A DNA stretch of 64,000 bases from Membranipora membranacea (taxonomy: Eukaryota; Bryozoa; Gymnolaemata; Cheilostomatida; Membraniporidae): contig OU612072.1 of the NCBI GenBank assembly GCA_914767715.1, positions 14,012,001-14,076,000 on the forward strand, in the 5' to 3' direction. The position numbers and the translations under genes were made by a program. Below the pieces are notes generated by a model. That model was given only the letters and a program-made list of their open reading frames with translations, was not told the origin of the DNA and ran no database searches. Position 1 is the first letter of the stretch. Every line of letters begins with the position of its first letter. Shown here in pieces: positions 12,723-24,263 of this stretch.

Positions 12723-13646
12723 GAAGCTCTCAGATTTAAATTGGAGATGAATGGCCTCCACAAAGATGTTTGTTGCTCTATACTCTATGGCAGTAATCAG
12801 GCTGTATACCTCATAGGTGGTATGGAAAGGACAGGCATTTTTATTTGCACTTATAATGACATCACCAATTGGCCATCGATCATAAACTCAATCGACAACC
12901 TGAGTGTATGTCATCCACACCTTTACGTTTTGTGGCATTTATGATCGCGGCATTTCTAGTGTAAGATTCGTTGATTTTTCAACGTTTATTCATTACGGTC
13001 GTCTTTGTCACACAGTGTGTATGATATAAAAAACTGTATGGATTGAGCTGAGTTAAGCTTCGATACTCTATTGTGATGTGCAATAGTTGCTTGTCCCTAC
13101 AGGCAATCAGCTGTGTTTCTGCCACATCATTGAATATTCATAAAATTATAAGAACTGACTCATGCCCTCTGATTGAAAATCCATGTATTGGTTCTGAGGC
13201 TAGTTATTGAACCAATCAAAAGCCTTTCATCAAGCCAATCAAATTGCGTTATTTTTTATGAATAAAGGAAATAAACAAAGTACACTGAATCAATCTGTTC
13301 TATGCTCAGTTGAAAATTTATGCTGTAGCTTTTATCAGGTGACATGATTCAGCCAGTGATGTTTTGATTCAACAGAAGTATAGGTAAGTTGGCTCAACTA
13401 TCTTTGGTATGAAGAAGGCAGATATTTATTGATAGCATGGTATATCTCCAAGATGTGATGTATATAGGTATATGGCAGATTGACTATGTCATTGAAGCAA
13501 GTCGCCGTAAACCAAAGCTGGATGATCTCTTATTTCGATGCCCTTTGTGGACACGGTTGCTCAATCTAACCTAACACCTATCATTTCTGTGATTTTCTTT
13601 CTTAAAAAGTAAGTTCCACAATTATAATGTCTATATCATATCCATG

Positions 13647-13722
13647 TAGCCAATGTGTTCGCTCTGTTGGCTAGTGGAAGGGAGCTCACAGAATAGTCGG
13701 ATCAGAGCAACCACACATTGGC
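13647..13722. repeat. CCAAT-rich palindrome upstream of caspase copy A
   Basis: GCCAATGTGTTCGCTCTG faces CAGAGCAACCACACATTGGC across about 35 bases. It belongs to the same family as the 4044 element and lies 120 bases before the copy A start codon. Confidence 0.6.
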
Positions 13723-13841
13723 CATATCCCTCACTTGTTTCTGTCAACATAATATCATTGTCTTGCCTGCTTTGGTTTACAGATGCTCTCTGTCCTAGTC
13801 GAAGACAGACACAGTGGATACAGCTGTAATGTGCATGTAAA

Positions 13842-16800
13842 ATGGCCGTCGTGCATTATAATCAAAGTCCTGCTAGCTATAACCGAATTTTAACACAGAA
13901 GGAGGTATACCAGGGTAAGCTAGATAGGGAGCCTTTATGCCGAGAAATTGCAAAAGTTACCATCGCGTTACTCCATAACGACCTTGAACAAGTAAAAAGC
14001 GTCCTAGAACCCTATAGTTGTGAGAAAAGGAAGGTTGTCTTGACATCAAATGAGTTGAACTATCCAGCCATATACTATGCTCGTTCACCCCAGTCAATGG
14101 CATATGTTCTACAAAGCTTAGTTGAAGCAGATAGGATAGCAGCACTGTTAGCAAGAACTGATGAGGTTGCTAAAATACCCGCTTCCTATAAAGACAATTT
14201 GAGTCCCTACATTGATCATTACTGTGCAAAGTTTATACCCGACGGGGTTCTGCATGCTGAGCAAAGATTTGCGTTGGTTTTGACCATGTTGGACAACTTA
14301 AATTCAGAGGGGAAGCTTGAGCTTCTCACACCACAGTTTGATGAGCGACCGACATCACTGCTACAACATATCAAGTTCGTATGCCTCGGAGACGTTGACA
14401 GATTTTCTACTGGGTCTTTTATGCAAGATCCTATTGACGTCTCCCATTTCAAGCAAATCATTGACCACCTCAACAACGATGAAAAGCTTCTGCTGTTTAC
14501 ATATGGTGAGGTTCATGATGGGGAAAGTGTCCCTGGAGGCAACTGTCCTTACATAGAGACCCTGTCTTCAAACTCACATCAACATTTATTTCAGTGCATG
14601 GTAAACTCTTTGCCGAATCAATGCCGCTTCTTTAACCTCTTTGAAAAGAGGTTTTGGTTTCACTGCTCAGCTTACGATGACGAAAACTCGAGTAGTCTAA
14701 TTTTCACAACTTCCCTACATCTTGCAATCAAGCAGCTTAGCTATGATAAAGAAAGTGAGACATTCCTCATCATTGACCTTATACCCAGGAAGTCAAGACT
14801 GAGCGGTGTTAAACCGGTGGTCTGGACCAGTAGAGTAAACCTGAAAGGTACTGCACTACACTGTATCCTTGATAATGTCAATCAAGAAGAAATGATGGCA
14901 CTTTTGAGCGCAACTGATGGCAACGGAAATACTCCTCTTCACTACCTACGCCATGCAAAAGATTTTCTGCAGATTGTCAACCTTATGAGTGTTTCGTCGG
15001 AATGTTTGCAGAAAATCTTAATGACCAAAATTGCTGACGGGCGTACTCTCATATGCATTCTCTCTGAACTACCTGGATTTACTTCTGTCATTGATGAGGT
15101 ATTCAAAAGCCTTTCAAGTGAGGAAAAGTTGTGTATGCTTCTAAAGGAAAACGGAGATGACATGACCGCATTAAATAGTGCTTTCAAAAACATAGAATCG
15201 TTAAAGGCTTTGATGGACAGTTTCGACTCGATCCATGAGCAGGCTTTGTTGGAAGCAAAGATTTATGACTTCAATCGCAACATCCTACATAAACTGATAG
15301 CTGAGCTAATGGAGGACAATAGTTCATTTAATGGCCAACAGACATCTGTCTATGAAACCAAGTTTGTTGAATGCGAGAGAGATATCGTCAAACTGCCAGA
15401 GCTTCAAATTCACAAACGCGTAAATTGGAGCTCAACAAAAGTCAACAAAATCTTACAGTATCTGAGCCGAGCGCAGGATTCACTCGGCTATTGTCCTCTG
15501 CATCTGGCCAATAGCATGTCGGTATTAGTTTTGATTTTGGAAATGATAGATAAAGATCAAAGAGCCACACTGCTAAAGATACGAGATCGGCACGGTACGA
15601 CACCGGCTTTTCAGTTTTACAAATACACAGCGTTTGAATCACCAATAGTGTATTTGGGAGACCTCATGACTAAGAAGAAAAAAAGAAAGAGCTTGAATCT
15701 CCACATCAAAAAGTTAGTTGAATGCATAGGTGATGAGGAGTTCATCGATCTTCTTAGAATGCAGGACTTGAGAGGTGAAACACCCCTGCATACAGTGTTC
15801 TCACTTGATGACTCAAAATGCCTTTTGATACAAATTGTTGGCCCATTAACTAGGTGCCAGCGACGAGAGCTTCTGAATATTAAAACTGTTGAAGGTGACT
15901 AGGTTGTACACTCAGCAGTCAAGGGATTGCGTAACATAAGTCACGCTGATGTCGAACGTGTCAAGGATGTCATGGAGTCACTCATCACCATCATTAAATG
16001 TATTGTGGACTCAGAGAGGGTAGATGTACTGATGGAATCAGATGGCAACGGTGAGACAGTGATGCACAAACTAATTTATCCCATAGCAGAACCGATAATT
16101 CAACTTTTGGAAATGATTCCTTGCGAGCATCTAGTGTCTCTTTTGAAGGCAAAACGCAAAGATGGCGACACCCCCATGCACATGATGGCTTGTGATCAGA
16201 GGTGCCTGGAAGTTTTGGTCCATGTCCTTTCGATGATCCCAGAAGATGAGCGACTCGATCTTTTTACCATGCAAAACAGCTCTGGAAAAGCTCCCGTACT
16301 ACTAGCAGCCACATCATCAATGATCATCAAGCAATTATTAGGTCACCTACCTGACAAGGAAGCATGCGGTAAATTGCTAGGAACAATAGGTACGAATGGC
16401 ATTACAGCTTTGAACAAAGCATTATCACATGATCACATGGGAAGCGTCCAATTCATGCATGATTTTTGTGGTATCGATATTCTGCTCAAAATCCTAGATC
16501 CAAATCTCGACACAGAAACTCTTAGAGGCATCCATACTTCGATCGCTGAGTGTGACTGGGATAGTTTATATAGTTGGTTCATGCGACTAGACAAATTCGT
16601 GTGCTGCGATGCAATGAAGGTCATACTATGCCAATGTGCCTCAGTCCCGTCCAGTGTCCAGGAAAACATTAAGCAGCAAACTCAACGTCAAGTCAAAGAG
16701 GAGATGAGAGTGATGGCTGAAATCCCAATGGTGGATATGAGAGCAGGTACTTATTAAATGTGAAACTAAAAGGTCAATTCACTCCATTGGTGCCATAGCT

Positions 16801-18234
16801 CCACCATTATTCCTCATTCTGAAACCAACATAAATATTATGTATACAAAAGTATTACTATTAGGTCCCTAAAAGATGCTTCTTGCAACAACCTTTTTATT
16901 AGCATAGTAGTTGGTAGTTAGAATCAATTAATTGATGTTTACAGATATCAGGTAGCTGACATTGAAGAGGTATCAGAATGGTGGCACAATAATTCATCTG
17001 TTGGTTGCGCAAGAGGAGACGATCATACTGAAAAGAATGCTGTAGGCAATGGACACAGAGTTAAGAAATGACATGATCTCCTTCAAGAACTCTGCCGATC
17101 AGACACCTCTACAGGTAGCCCAGTCATTTGAAATCAGAAACCTGCTGCAATGGTCTCTCAATCAGGAGGGTTTCTACTTTTTACCTTCACCACCTGTTGT
17201 CCTGATGATGTACTCCACTCCGCATAAAGAAGCAGCTTATTCACTGAAACAGAAGCTGGAAGATGGTTCCTTAATCTCAGGACAAGGTCAGGATTAATGA
17301 AAATCTTCGGAATCAGCAGATACTCGAAGCTATCAGACAGATTCAGAGTGGTGACATCTCGGCGCTGATTGTCATCATCCTGAGTCAAAGTGTACAAGGA
17401 GCTGTTGGGAGCAGAAATAGGGTACAAACTCAAGATATACTACAAACAATATGCGGTCCGGCCTTGGAAGGCAAACCTAAGGTGAGCGTGATGTTGACCC
17501 AATAGAGATATTATCACTATCGACGAGTCCCTTGACACAGCGAGTTTCAGTTCAAATACATGCATATTACTTGTATGCATCCTGCCCTGGGGCCGGATCA
17601 GCAGGCCAGCCAGCCATTTTGAGCGGACATCTTATCAGCGAAGTACTAACACCATTTTGGTTTGGCAGTGGGCGCTGGGACATTTCAGTACCTATAATAT
17701 AGTGCTTTTTGTTCACAGGTTTTACTTGTTCAGGATTTCCAGACTGTGGATTCAAGTCTGCACACAAATCTCATTTCTGGTAAGTATTACAGCTTGGTTA
17801 TCCACGGACTGACAACTTATAACTGAACTCACAAATTTGCTATTTCTTAGCATGATCATTGTCGGCTAATCTGCTTTTGCTCGTTGTTCTAGGGCAGTAT
17901 CTTCCACTTGCCAAGTTTCACATCATTTTCTGTAGGAAATGACGGAACGGAACCTTTGACAATACCCCCACAGGAAGAGACTCTAAGGCATCACCTAACT
18001 CTTCAACACAAAGATGTTATGGCAATGGTAGCAAAAGCAGGTGTGGGTGAGGATTGTGTCAACTACATGATCCCGACACTTGTAGCTGAACTTCAAACCT
18101 CGGATGAAGGGGATATCTACGAGGCTTCATTGAGAACATGTGACCGATTCAAAATGGAGATGCCTGAGATTACACCGGAACTGCAATCTACCCTGACACA
18201 AAGGCTATGCCTTAGCACCGTTTTCAAACTATGA
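13842..18234 (+). pseudogene. Ankyrin-like repeat/caspase fusion, copy A, decayed
   Basis: Exons by alignment to copy B are 13842-16746, 16945-17481, 17719-17779 and 17936-18234. Exon 1 codes for a long degenerate ankyrin-like region (repeated G.TPLH and AL.LL..IP...LL blocks; for example GNTPLHYLRHAK near 14927 and RGETPLHTVF near 15771). The last three exons form the caspase domain. Lesions: TAG at 15900-15902 where copy B has Thr; TAG at 16953-16955 and 17043-17045, both Lys in copy B; and a 1-base frame change between about 17215 and 17300. The catalytic His of SHG is Gln (SQS, 17386-17388) and the catalytic Cys of QAC is Phe (QDF, 17737-17739). Splice sites are still good. A transcribed N-terminal ankyrin-like protein of 686 residues is possible; a protease is not. 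Confidence 0.85.
17936..18234 (+). pseudogene. Caspase small-subunit exon of copy A
   Basis: The acceptor tgtag ends at 17935. The exon aligns along its length with the copy B terminal exon (LQHKDVMAMV, ELQTSDEGDIYEASLRT, STLTQRLCL) and ends in TGA at 18232. Its frame is intact, although upstream exons are broken. The conserved YRN of copy B is VNY here. Confidence 0.75.
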
Positions 18235-19399
18235 AACTCTTCTATACCGGATTGTTTTATGCCTTAAAGTTATATCAAACCCAAAGGAATCTGTTGTCTA
18301 TTCTGAAGCTTTGTTGTTGTCCCTAAAAATTCTTAGGCACAGTCAAACCAGGGTCAAACTATGTAATCAATGATCGCTTTATTTGCATTCATACTTTTTG
18401 TGAAGTTCTGAACTGTGGGTAGCCTAAAGCATAGCCTGTCTGTCTTGACAAGTATTGTAACGAAACCTTTGTCACCTGCCCCATCAAACAATATTTTTTA
18501 AGACAGACTGTGAATGTCGTGAAGGACCAGCTAAGGCTATAGGGTCAGAGAGTTAGAGTCACGCTGAAAACAAAACACATGTTGAAATTCACTTATTCCA
18601 TTTTCATGGTGGTTGCACGAATCAATATTATTTTTCAGAATCTTATCGCTGTATTTTATGTTTATATGACTTATTACAAAAAAGAGAAAAGATTTGATTA
18701 TTCCGATTCAATGATTCTATGGCAAAAGATTTTAACAAAGTTTCATAGAATGACTATCGGACTTAAGCACATTTCCCTCTACAAAATAACGTGCACCGAT
18801 TAATGGAAAACTTTTTGATAGTATCAATCAAGTTCAAATTGGTATAATGGTTTTTCAGAAGGGTAATTTCTGTTTTTCAACGATCGCAGATCAAACTTGT
18901 GCATCAGTAATCTAGCATATAGAAATGGCTCTTATGGCTTAGACTAAGCCTGTGACTAAATGAGACGTACATCAGATCAGAATACTGAAATAGTTTCCAA
19001 GGATGTTATCAAAGATCTGCTAGTCAATGCTGCGTTGCGGTCAGAATGAAGGTCAGTTACTATTGCAATTATGCATTCTATAACTCTCTAGATTGACATG
19101 TATTTTGAGGGCCCAAATAGCTGGGAATCAAATCTTGTGGCATTCATTTGCAGACATTGATGTTTGATTTTTGAGTGTAACAAAACCTCGCTTCAGTATT
19201 TCGACATTTTTTGCTGATCTAAATTATGGGATGGTAGTGGTAGTGTGTTCTTGCTCTCCTAATGTTTGTGCCAAGGTTCTTGACACAATGGACCTGAATC
19301 TTTTCAAAGTATTTCAGAATAATTCAAAGTTTTCAACTGCTTTGTTCACAGGTTAAAACTGCAGTAACAACTCAGAACAATGGAATGTAGCTTGCAACA
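18235..19399. other. Spacer between the two caspase copies
   Basis: It is AT-rich. I see no exon, clear poly(A) signal or recognisable repeat. It must contain the copy A 3' end and the copy B promoter region. Confidence 0.5.
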
Positions 19400-21080
19400 A
19401 TGTCCGAAGTATGGGTAGTGAATGGCCGCGTTTTAACTCAAAAGGAAATTTTTGAGCATTTGATGATCCAGGATCCCATATGTCAGGACATAGCAAAAGT
19501 TACCTATTGGCTGATCCATGATGACATAGAGCAATTGAGAAATGTTTTGGAACCATGTCCTCAATCATACAGACAGCGTGTTTTGACATCGAAGGCTTTG
19601 AAATGCCCTCCTATTTATTATGCAAGAACTCCTCGATCAATGAAGTATGTCCTACAAAGCCTAGATGAATCCGATCGCCTTGACTCACTATGTTCTAGCA
19701 GCAGTATTCGGAATAATTATACACCTGGATATGGTAGGCTAAAGAACTTCCATCCTGCAAAGTTCTTGCCTAAATGGGCCGTCAGGTCTGATCAAAGGTT
19801 CGCACTGATAAAAACAATACTTGAGAATCTGAATGCTTCCCAGAGACTGGAGATTCTCACTCCGCAGAGCAAACAGGGCCTGTCATCTCTACAGCATATC
19901 TCGTGCCTTTGCCTGGGGGAATCCAATGGCGAAATTGAGCCTCTTCAATTTCAACAAATCCTAAACTTTATCACACCTGGCGAACGGCTGAAATTCCTGC
20001 TCACATCACGTACTGGCCAATATTCTCGCAACTCTCTCCTCATAGAAGCAGTTACAGCTACCCCACCTCGCCATAGGCTTTTTCACAGCATTGTCAACTC
20101 AATCCCCAAAACAAATCAATCATCAGAGCTCTTTTCACAAAAGCATACACACTCTCTGGGAGAAGGAGGAAATAACAGATCACAGACAACCAATACGACG
20201 CTGCTCCATCTTGCAGTTGATCACCTCAGCTACGATGAAAATTGTCAAACATTTTATATTCTTGAGCACTCTTTGGGCAGGAGATATGACTTTTTCAGGT
20301 TGCCTTCAACTGATCCTGCTAAAAACCTGACCAACAGATCTACAGCACCGTTCTCTGATACTAATAATGTATCCTGGATTGACACTCCTCTGCAGTGCAT
20401 CCTGGAGAATACAACTCTTGATCAGATGTTGGCGCTGCTTAGACACAAGGATAGCAACAAGTATACCCCACTCCACTATATTCACCACGGTCATGTTTTT
20501 CTGCAGATCTACAAAATCATGAATCTGTCTACCAAATCTTTGCGAGACATCTTACTTCTGGAAAATGGAACTGGGCAGACTGTTTTAAGTTTTCTTTTAA
20601 GATTGCCAGGAAGTCCATCTGTTATTGGAGAGGTGCTGCCCAGGTTTTCATTTGAAGAAACTGTGATAATGTTACTGAAGCAGGACGAGAACAACCTCAC
20701 AACGTTCAATAGCTCCCTAGGCACTATGGAATCATTCACCGCTTTGATGAGAACCATTCCCACTACCCTAGAGCAAGTGGCTTTACTGAAATCTCCGGTT
20801 TACGAGTGTGAGGGCAACATTTTACACAAACTTGTTGCAGAACTCAAAGAGGTCAATAATGAGCCAACATTGCTCGATAACACCAAGTTCACAGAAAGAG
20901 ATCTGATGGACAGTCAACTAGATTATCCCAAAGAGGGCAGCTGGCAGTCAACAAAAGTTTGCAATATTCTATTATTTCTGAACCCTCAGCAGCGCTTTGA
21001 TTTGCTCAAAGCAAAAGATTCAATTGGTCGATCTCCACTGCACCTCATCAATAGCCCATCCGTCTTGATTCTGCTCATGG
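19400..21080 (+). CDS. N-terminal ankyrin-like repeat half of caspase copy B (5' of insertion)
   Basis: The ATG at 19400 (context acaatg) aligns with the copy A start: both continue with a LTQKE motif, then IAKVT and VLEP. Repeat blocks include DTPLQCILENT (20381) and NKYTPLHYI (20456). The reading frame runs about 26 bases into the LTR and stops at TGA 21104-21106, which would give a 568-residue truncated protein. Confidence 0.8.
21077..21080. repeat. Target-site duplication of the LTR element, left (ATGG)
   Basis: ATGG precedes the 5' LTR and recurs at 25489-25492 right after the 3' LTR. Joining the exon across one copy keeps the frame and matches copy A residue for residue across the junction (SVLILLM then GMID, against SVLVLILEMID). 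Confidence 0.88.
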
Positions 21081-22082
21081 TGTGGTGGATTTTCAACCAC
21101 AGCTGAACATTCAAAAATATATTCATGAATCATGAGTTGTCTTCCCCTTTCATCATGTTTATAACTTTTCTAATTTTAATAATAATATGCTTTTAATAAC
21201 TGAATTTAATTATTACAATCCATCTAAAATATTTCATCAGCCAGTATTATAATAATGCTTTTAATAACTGATTTCAACTCTTACACACCCATCTAGAATG
21301 TTCCCTGTTTCCTGCTGTTGCATCAGCCAGTATCATATTACATTATGTTTTTATATAACTGAACATCAGAAGAGTCTAGTCAGTTAGTATCCAGCAGCTG
21401 AAGTTAAAAGACCTTTTATTTTTAAACCAGTCAGCAACAAATAAAGTGCCTTACTGAACAAAACCTATTGAAGTAAGTTTCATGAGTTCTGCCTGCTGGC
21501 AGACCTCCCTGCCTTGACATAATGTTGCCTTGTTTGTACTCTGTTGTTAGACTGTAGCCTCCCTTGGGTAGTAGGTAGAGGCCAAGTGAAAACCCCCATT
21601 GCACCACTGCATCCATTGACCTGATTGCCAGTCCAGTTCCAGTCCAGTTCAATCTAGTCCAGTTCCAGTCTAGCCCAGTCAAGCAATCTCGCAAAGATAG
21701 TTGTAAACCCAGAGCCATTCCCTCCCCCCCCCCATTTGGTTATTTATTTTATCTATACCCCTTCCCTCCCATTGATTATATTGTCCAACCCTCTTCCCCT
21801 GGCCCATTTGCTTCCTTTTGTCTCGCCCGACGAATAAGTAGTAATAATAGTTTGTTCATCTCCCTTCCCTCACCTATTTATTTTGCCTGATAAATATGTT
21901 AATAGTTTGTCCATATCCCTTCCCTCCCCAATTTATTTTGCCTGATAAATATGTTAATAGTTTGTCCATATCCCTTCCCTCCCAATTAATCTTGCCAGAT
22001 AAATAATCCTACTATCTTTGTCCACATATCCCCCCCCCCCCAAAGCCAGCCCCAAAGTCAGGTCAATTATATTCCCAGCCCA

Positions 22083-22290
22083 GATAGAGTCGTCGTACTC
22101 GTTACCCCCCCCCTCAGATAGAGTCGTCGTACTCGTTACCCCCCTCAGTTAGAGTCGTCGTACTCGTTACCCCCGGCATTTAGAGTCGTCGTACTCGTCA
22201 CCCCCCCCCCCTCAGTTAGAGTCGTCGTACTCGGTATATTTCCAGGCAGATAGAGTCGTCGTACTCGTTTTAGAGAGTCGGCGTACTCAG
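22083..22290 (+). repeat. 18-bp tandem array in U3 of the 5' LTR
   Basis: Six copies of AGAGTCGTCGTACTCG, each preceded by GAT, GTT or TTT, with C-rich spacers, then a seventh variant (GAGAGTCGGCGTACTCAG) directly before TATAAATA. The core starts GAGT and ends ACTC, so it is a partial palindrome. Position and spacing fit binding sites of a transcription activator. Confidence 0.88.
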
Positions 22291-22298
22291 TATAAATA
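22291..22298 (+). promoter_or_regulatory. TATA box of the 5' LTR
   Basis: TATAAATA lies immediately after the 18-bp array. Transcription would begin near 22320, leaving a very short R plus U5 before the LTR end at 22364. Confidence 0.65.
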
Positions 22299-22365
22299 GG
22301 CAATGGGTGTGGTTGCAGTGGCGGGTATCGCCGCCTTAGGGTAACCCCCTCAAAATCCTCTACAA

Positions 22366-22384
22366 TGGTGGCAGCGGTGGGATC
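22366..22384 (+). other. Putative primer-binding site of the LTR element
   Basis: It begins TGG one base after the LTR and continues TGGCAGCGGTGGG. The place and the TGG start are typical; the priming tRNA was not identified. Confidence 0.5.
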
Positions 22385-23037
22385 TGCTGGGGAAACGCGC
22401 AGTCTGATAAAACAGGGTACATGGCAACTGTGTTAAAGGTGGGGGAGGGAGCCAGCAGGGTGCAAGGGTCGACAAGGCCGTCGACAGACTCGTTGCTCTT
22501 CAGGGTGAGGCACTTATGGATAATCCCTATCCAAGTAACTGGTACAAAGCCCCATGTACCATGGCCAAACAAGCTTCTATTATACAACTACACTCCATGC
22601 TGGAAGGGAGCGTTGCTGAAATAGGAAGAGGATCAACTGGTGTTAAAATCTCAGTTGTACTCTGTCAATTTCGGTCTATCAACGCAACAGGCCCAGATTG
22701 AATAAATAAGAAGTGGAAATGGAAGCCCACCCCCTGTCACACAAATTACAACAGAAGCTACCCTAGTCAGCCAAACCCCACTATCCCTATCCAGCCAAAC
22801 CCCACTATCCCTATTCAGCCATCCCTCCCTCCCCAAATGTTAAGAACCTGATTGACCAAGCCCAACTCCCCGAATAAAATATGACCCCTCAGGCTAGTTT
22901 GCTTCATAAACACGGTGAGCTTATGCTGGAAGGGAGACTTCACAGCTCCCCTATATTCACTGAATTTTCAGTCTTATGAATGTAGGAAATGAGACCAGGA
23001 ATGTCATTCTCTAAATCCCCCCCCCAACATATCCAGG

Positions 23038-23451
23038 CAGTGGCGTATATTAGCACTCACGGCCCACGGATTTCCGTGAGTGACTGAATAGCTCAGTGTG
23101 TAGAGCGTCTGCTTTATAATCACTGTATATCAGATTGTTGTGGGTTCGAATCCCATTTAGGGCAGCTTTTTTCAAAATTTTTCCTGTAATCTTCTACTGC
23201 TATTGAGTTGTTTTCTGAAAGTACCCAACAGCTCAGTGAGCTATTGAAATACCTCAGTGAGCTATTGAAATACCTCTCTGCTTGCACTATTTTGCTACCG
23301 ATATGCAAAAAATTCCGTGGTGGGAGGGCGCTTAAGCGCCCCTCCCACACCCTCCCCGCCACGCCTACGCCGTGGGGATCGGGCAGCGGCCGATCATTAT
23401 GCTCATCTCTAAAAAGTCAGTGAGTGAAAATTTTTAGAATATACGCCCCTG
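23038..23451 (+). mobile_element. hAT-type MITE (414 bp) carrying a tRNA-like unit, nested in the LTR element
   Basis: Terminal inverted repeats are CAGTGGCGTATAT and, inverted, CAGGGGCGTATAT. The 8-bp target duplication TATCCAGG is at 23030-23037 and 23452-23459, as expected for hAT transposases. Near the left end a perfect 9-bp hairpin (23054-23062 with 23074-23082) is followed by a tRNA-like sequence and a run of T. No transposase. Confidence 0.88.
23083..23172 (+). ncRNA. tRNA-like Pol III unit inside the hAT-type MITE
   Basis: A-box-like TAGCTCAGTGTGTAGAGC starts at 23089, B-box GGTTCGAATCC is at 23143-23153, and six T at 23167-23172 could end Pol III transcription. The 5' acceptor strand does not pair with TTAGGGC at the 3' side and the anticodon arm is abnormal, so this is a derived tRNA-like unit and not a functional tRNA gene. 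Confidence 0.6.
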
Positions 23452-23528
23452 TATCCAGGTCTAGTGAGATGTATAATTTGACTCATGAAATCGTTACCAT
23501 TATTTGGCCACTCCCAACCCTTCACCGT

Positions 23529-23615
23529 TCCAGTCCTTGTACAGTCCTTGCCCAGTCCCAGTCCTTGTCCAGTCCTTGCTCAGTCCCAGTCCTTGTCCAG
23601 TCCGGTCCTTGACCT
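23529..23615 (+). repeat. CCAGTCCTTG-type tandem repeat in the LTR element interior
   Basis: Repeated CAGTCCTTG, CCCAGTCC and TTGTCCAGTCC units. A similar CCAGTTCCAGTC-rich tract occurs in each LTR (about 21627-21690 and 24742-24805). Confidence 0.75.
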
Positions 23616-24263
23616 TAAAACCTTACCTATACCACAGCCTGGCCCAAAACAAGTAGGAGTTGTCCAACTCAAGTCCATCATGCTACCCATAATCCCCTCA
23701 CATGTCCAGCCCTTATACAATAAAGCCTAAGGAGTTTGCCTAAGCCAAAGTGTGAAGATCCAAGACACTAACAGCCTGATCCAAACATGTAGGCGGTGTC
23801 TAACTCCAACATCCCATACTGCCCACAAGCCCATACTTGTTCAACCCTTATACAATGAAGTCGTGGAGTTTGTCAAAGCCCAAGTGATTAGCTCCAAGAC
23901 GCTAAAATGCTGTCCCAATTCGCTGATGCGTTTTGCCGGAATGAAAATATACAAAAACCCTGTCTGCAAGAGGCCGAAATAAAATCAGCATTATTGTCCC
24001 CTGTTAGGCAGTAATTATCTCTATGTGCTCGCCCCCAGTTTCCCTGTCCCATTCATAGACCTTCCCAAAGCCCCTACCACTGCCCGCACTGCTGATTGCC
24101 TGTCCAAAACCCAATACCGCCCGTACCCCTGACCCCCAGACAGCTCTACGTACATACAGAACGATAGCGTACAATGGCAGAGGACACCTTACGACAGATA
24201 GAAGAACAGTACCCACAGATACAAGGCAAAGACGAAGAAAATAAGAAAAGTTAGAAGGGAGAG

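Larger units (their letters stand above)
10911..13841. other. Spacer between PACS and caspase copy A
   Basis: It holds the repeats listed separately, a possible PACS poly(A) signal, and an acceptor-like tttggtttacag ending at 13782 that could join a 5' UTR exon to copy A. I see no convincing coding exon here. Confidence 0.6.
21081..22364 (+). repeat. 5' LTR
   Basis: 1284 bases. It contains about 70 bases more than the 3' LTR: a second diverged copy of the TGCTTTTAATAACTGA...CATCAGCCAGTAT segment near 21185-21255. Other differences are mostly lengths of C runs. The TATA-like box is at 22291-22298. Confidence 0.9.

Noticed and set aside
21431-21718. 95-codon minus-strand open frame found identically in both LTRs
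   Set aside because: It spans the low-complexity CCAGT-rich tract of the LTR. It is duplicated only because LTRs are identical; no similarity to a retroelement protein.
23083-23166. Functional tRNA gene
   Set aside because: The acceptor strands do not pair and the anticodon arm is irregular; it lies within a MITE.
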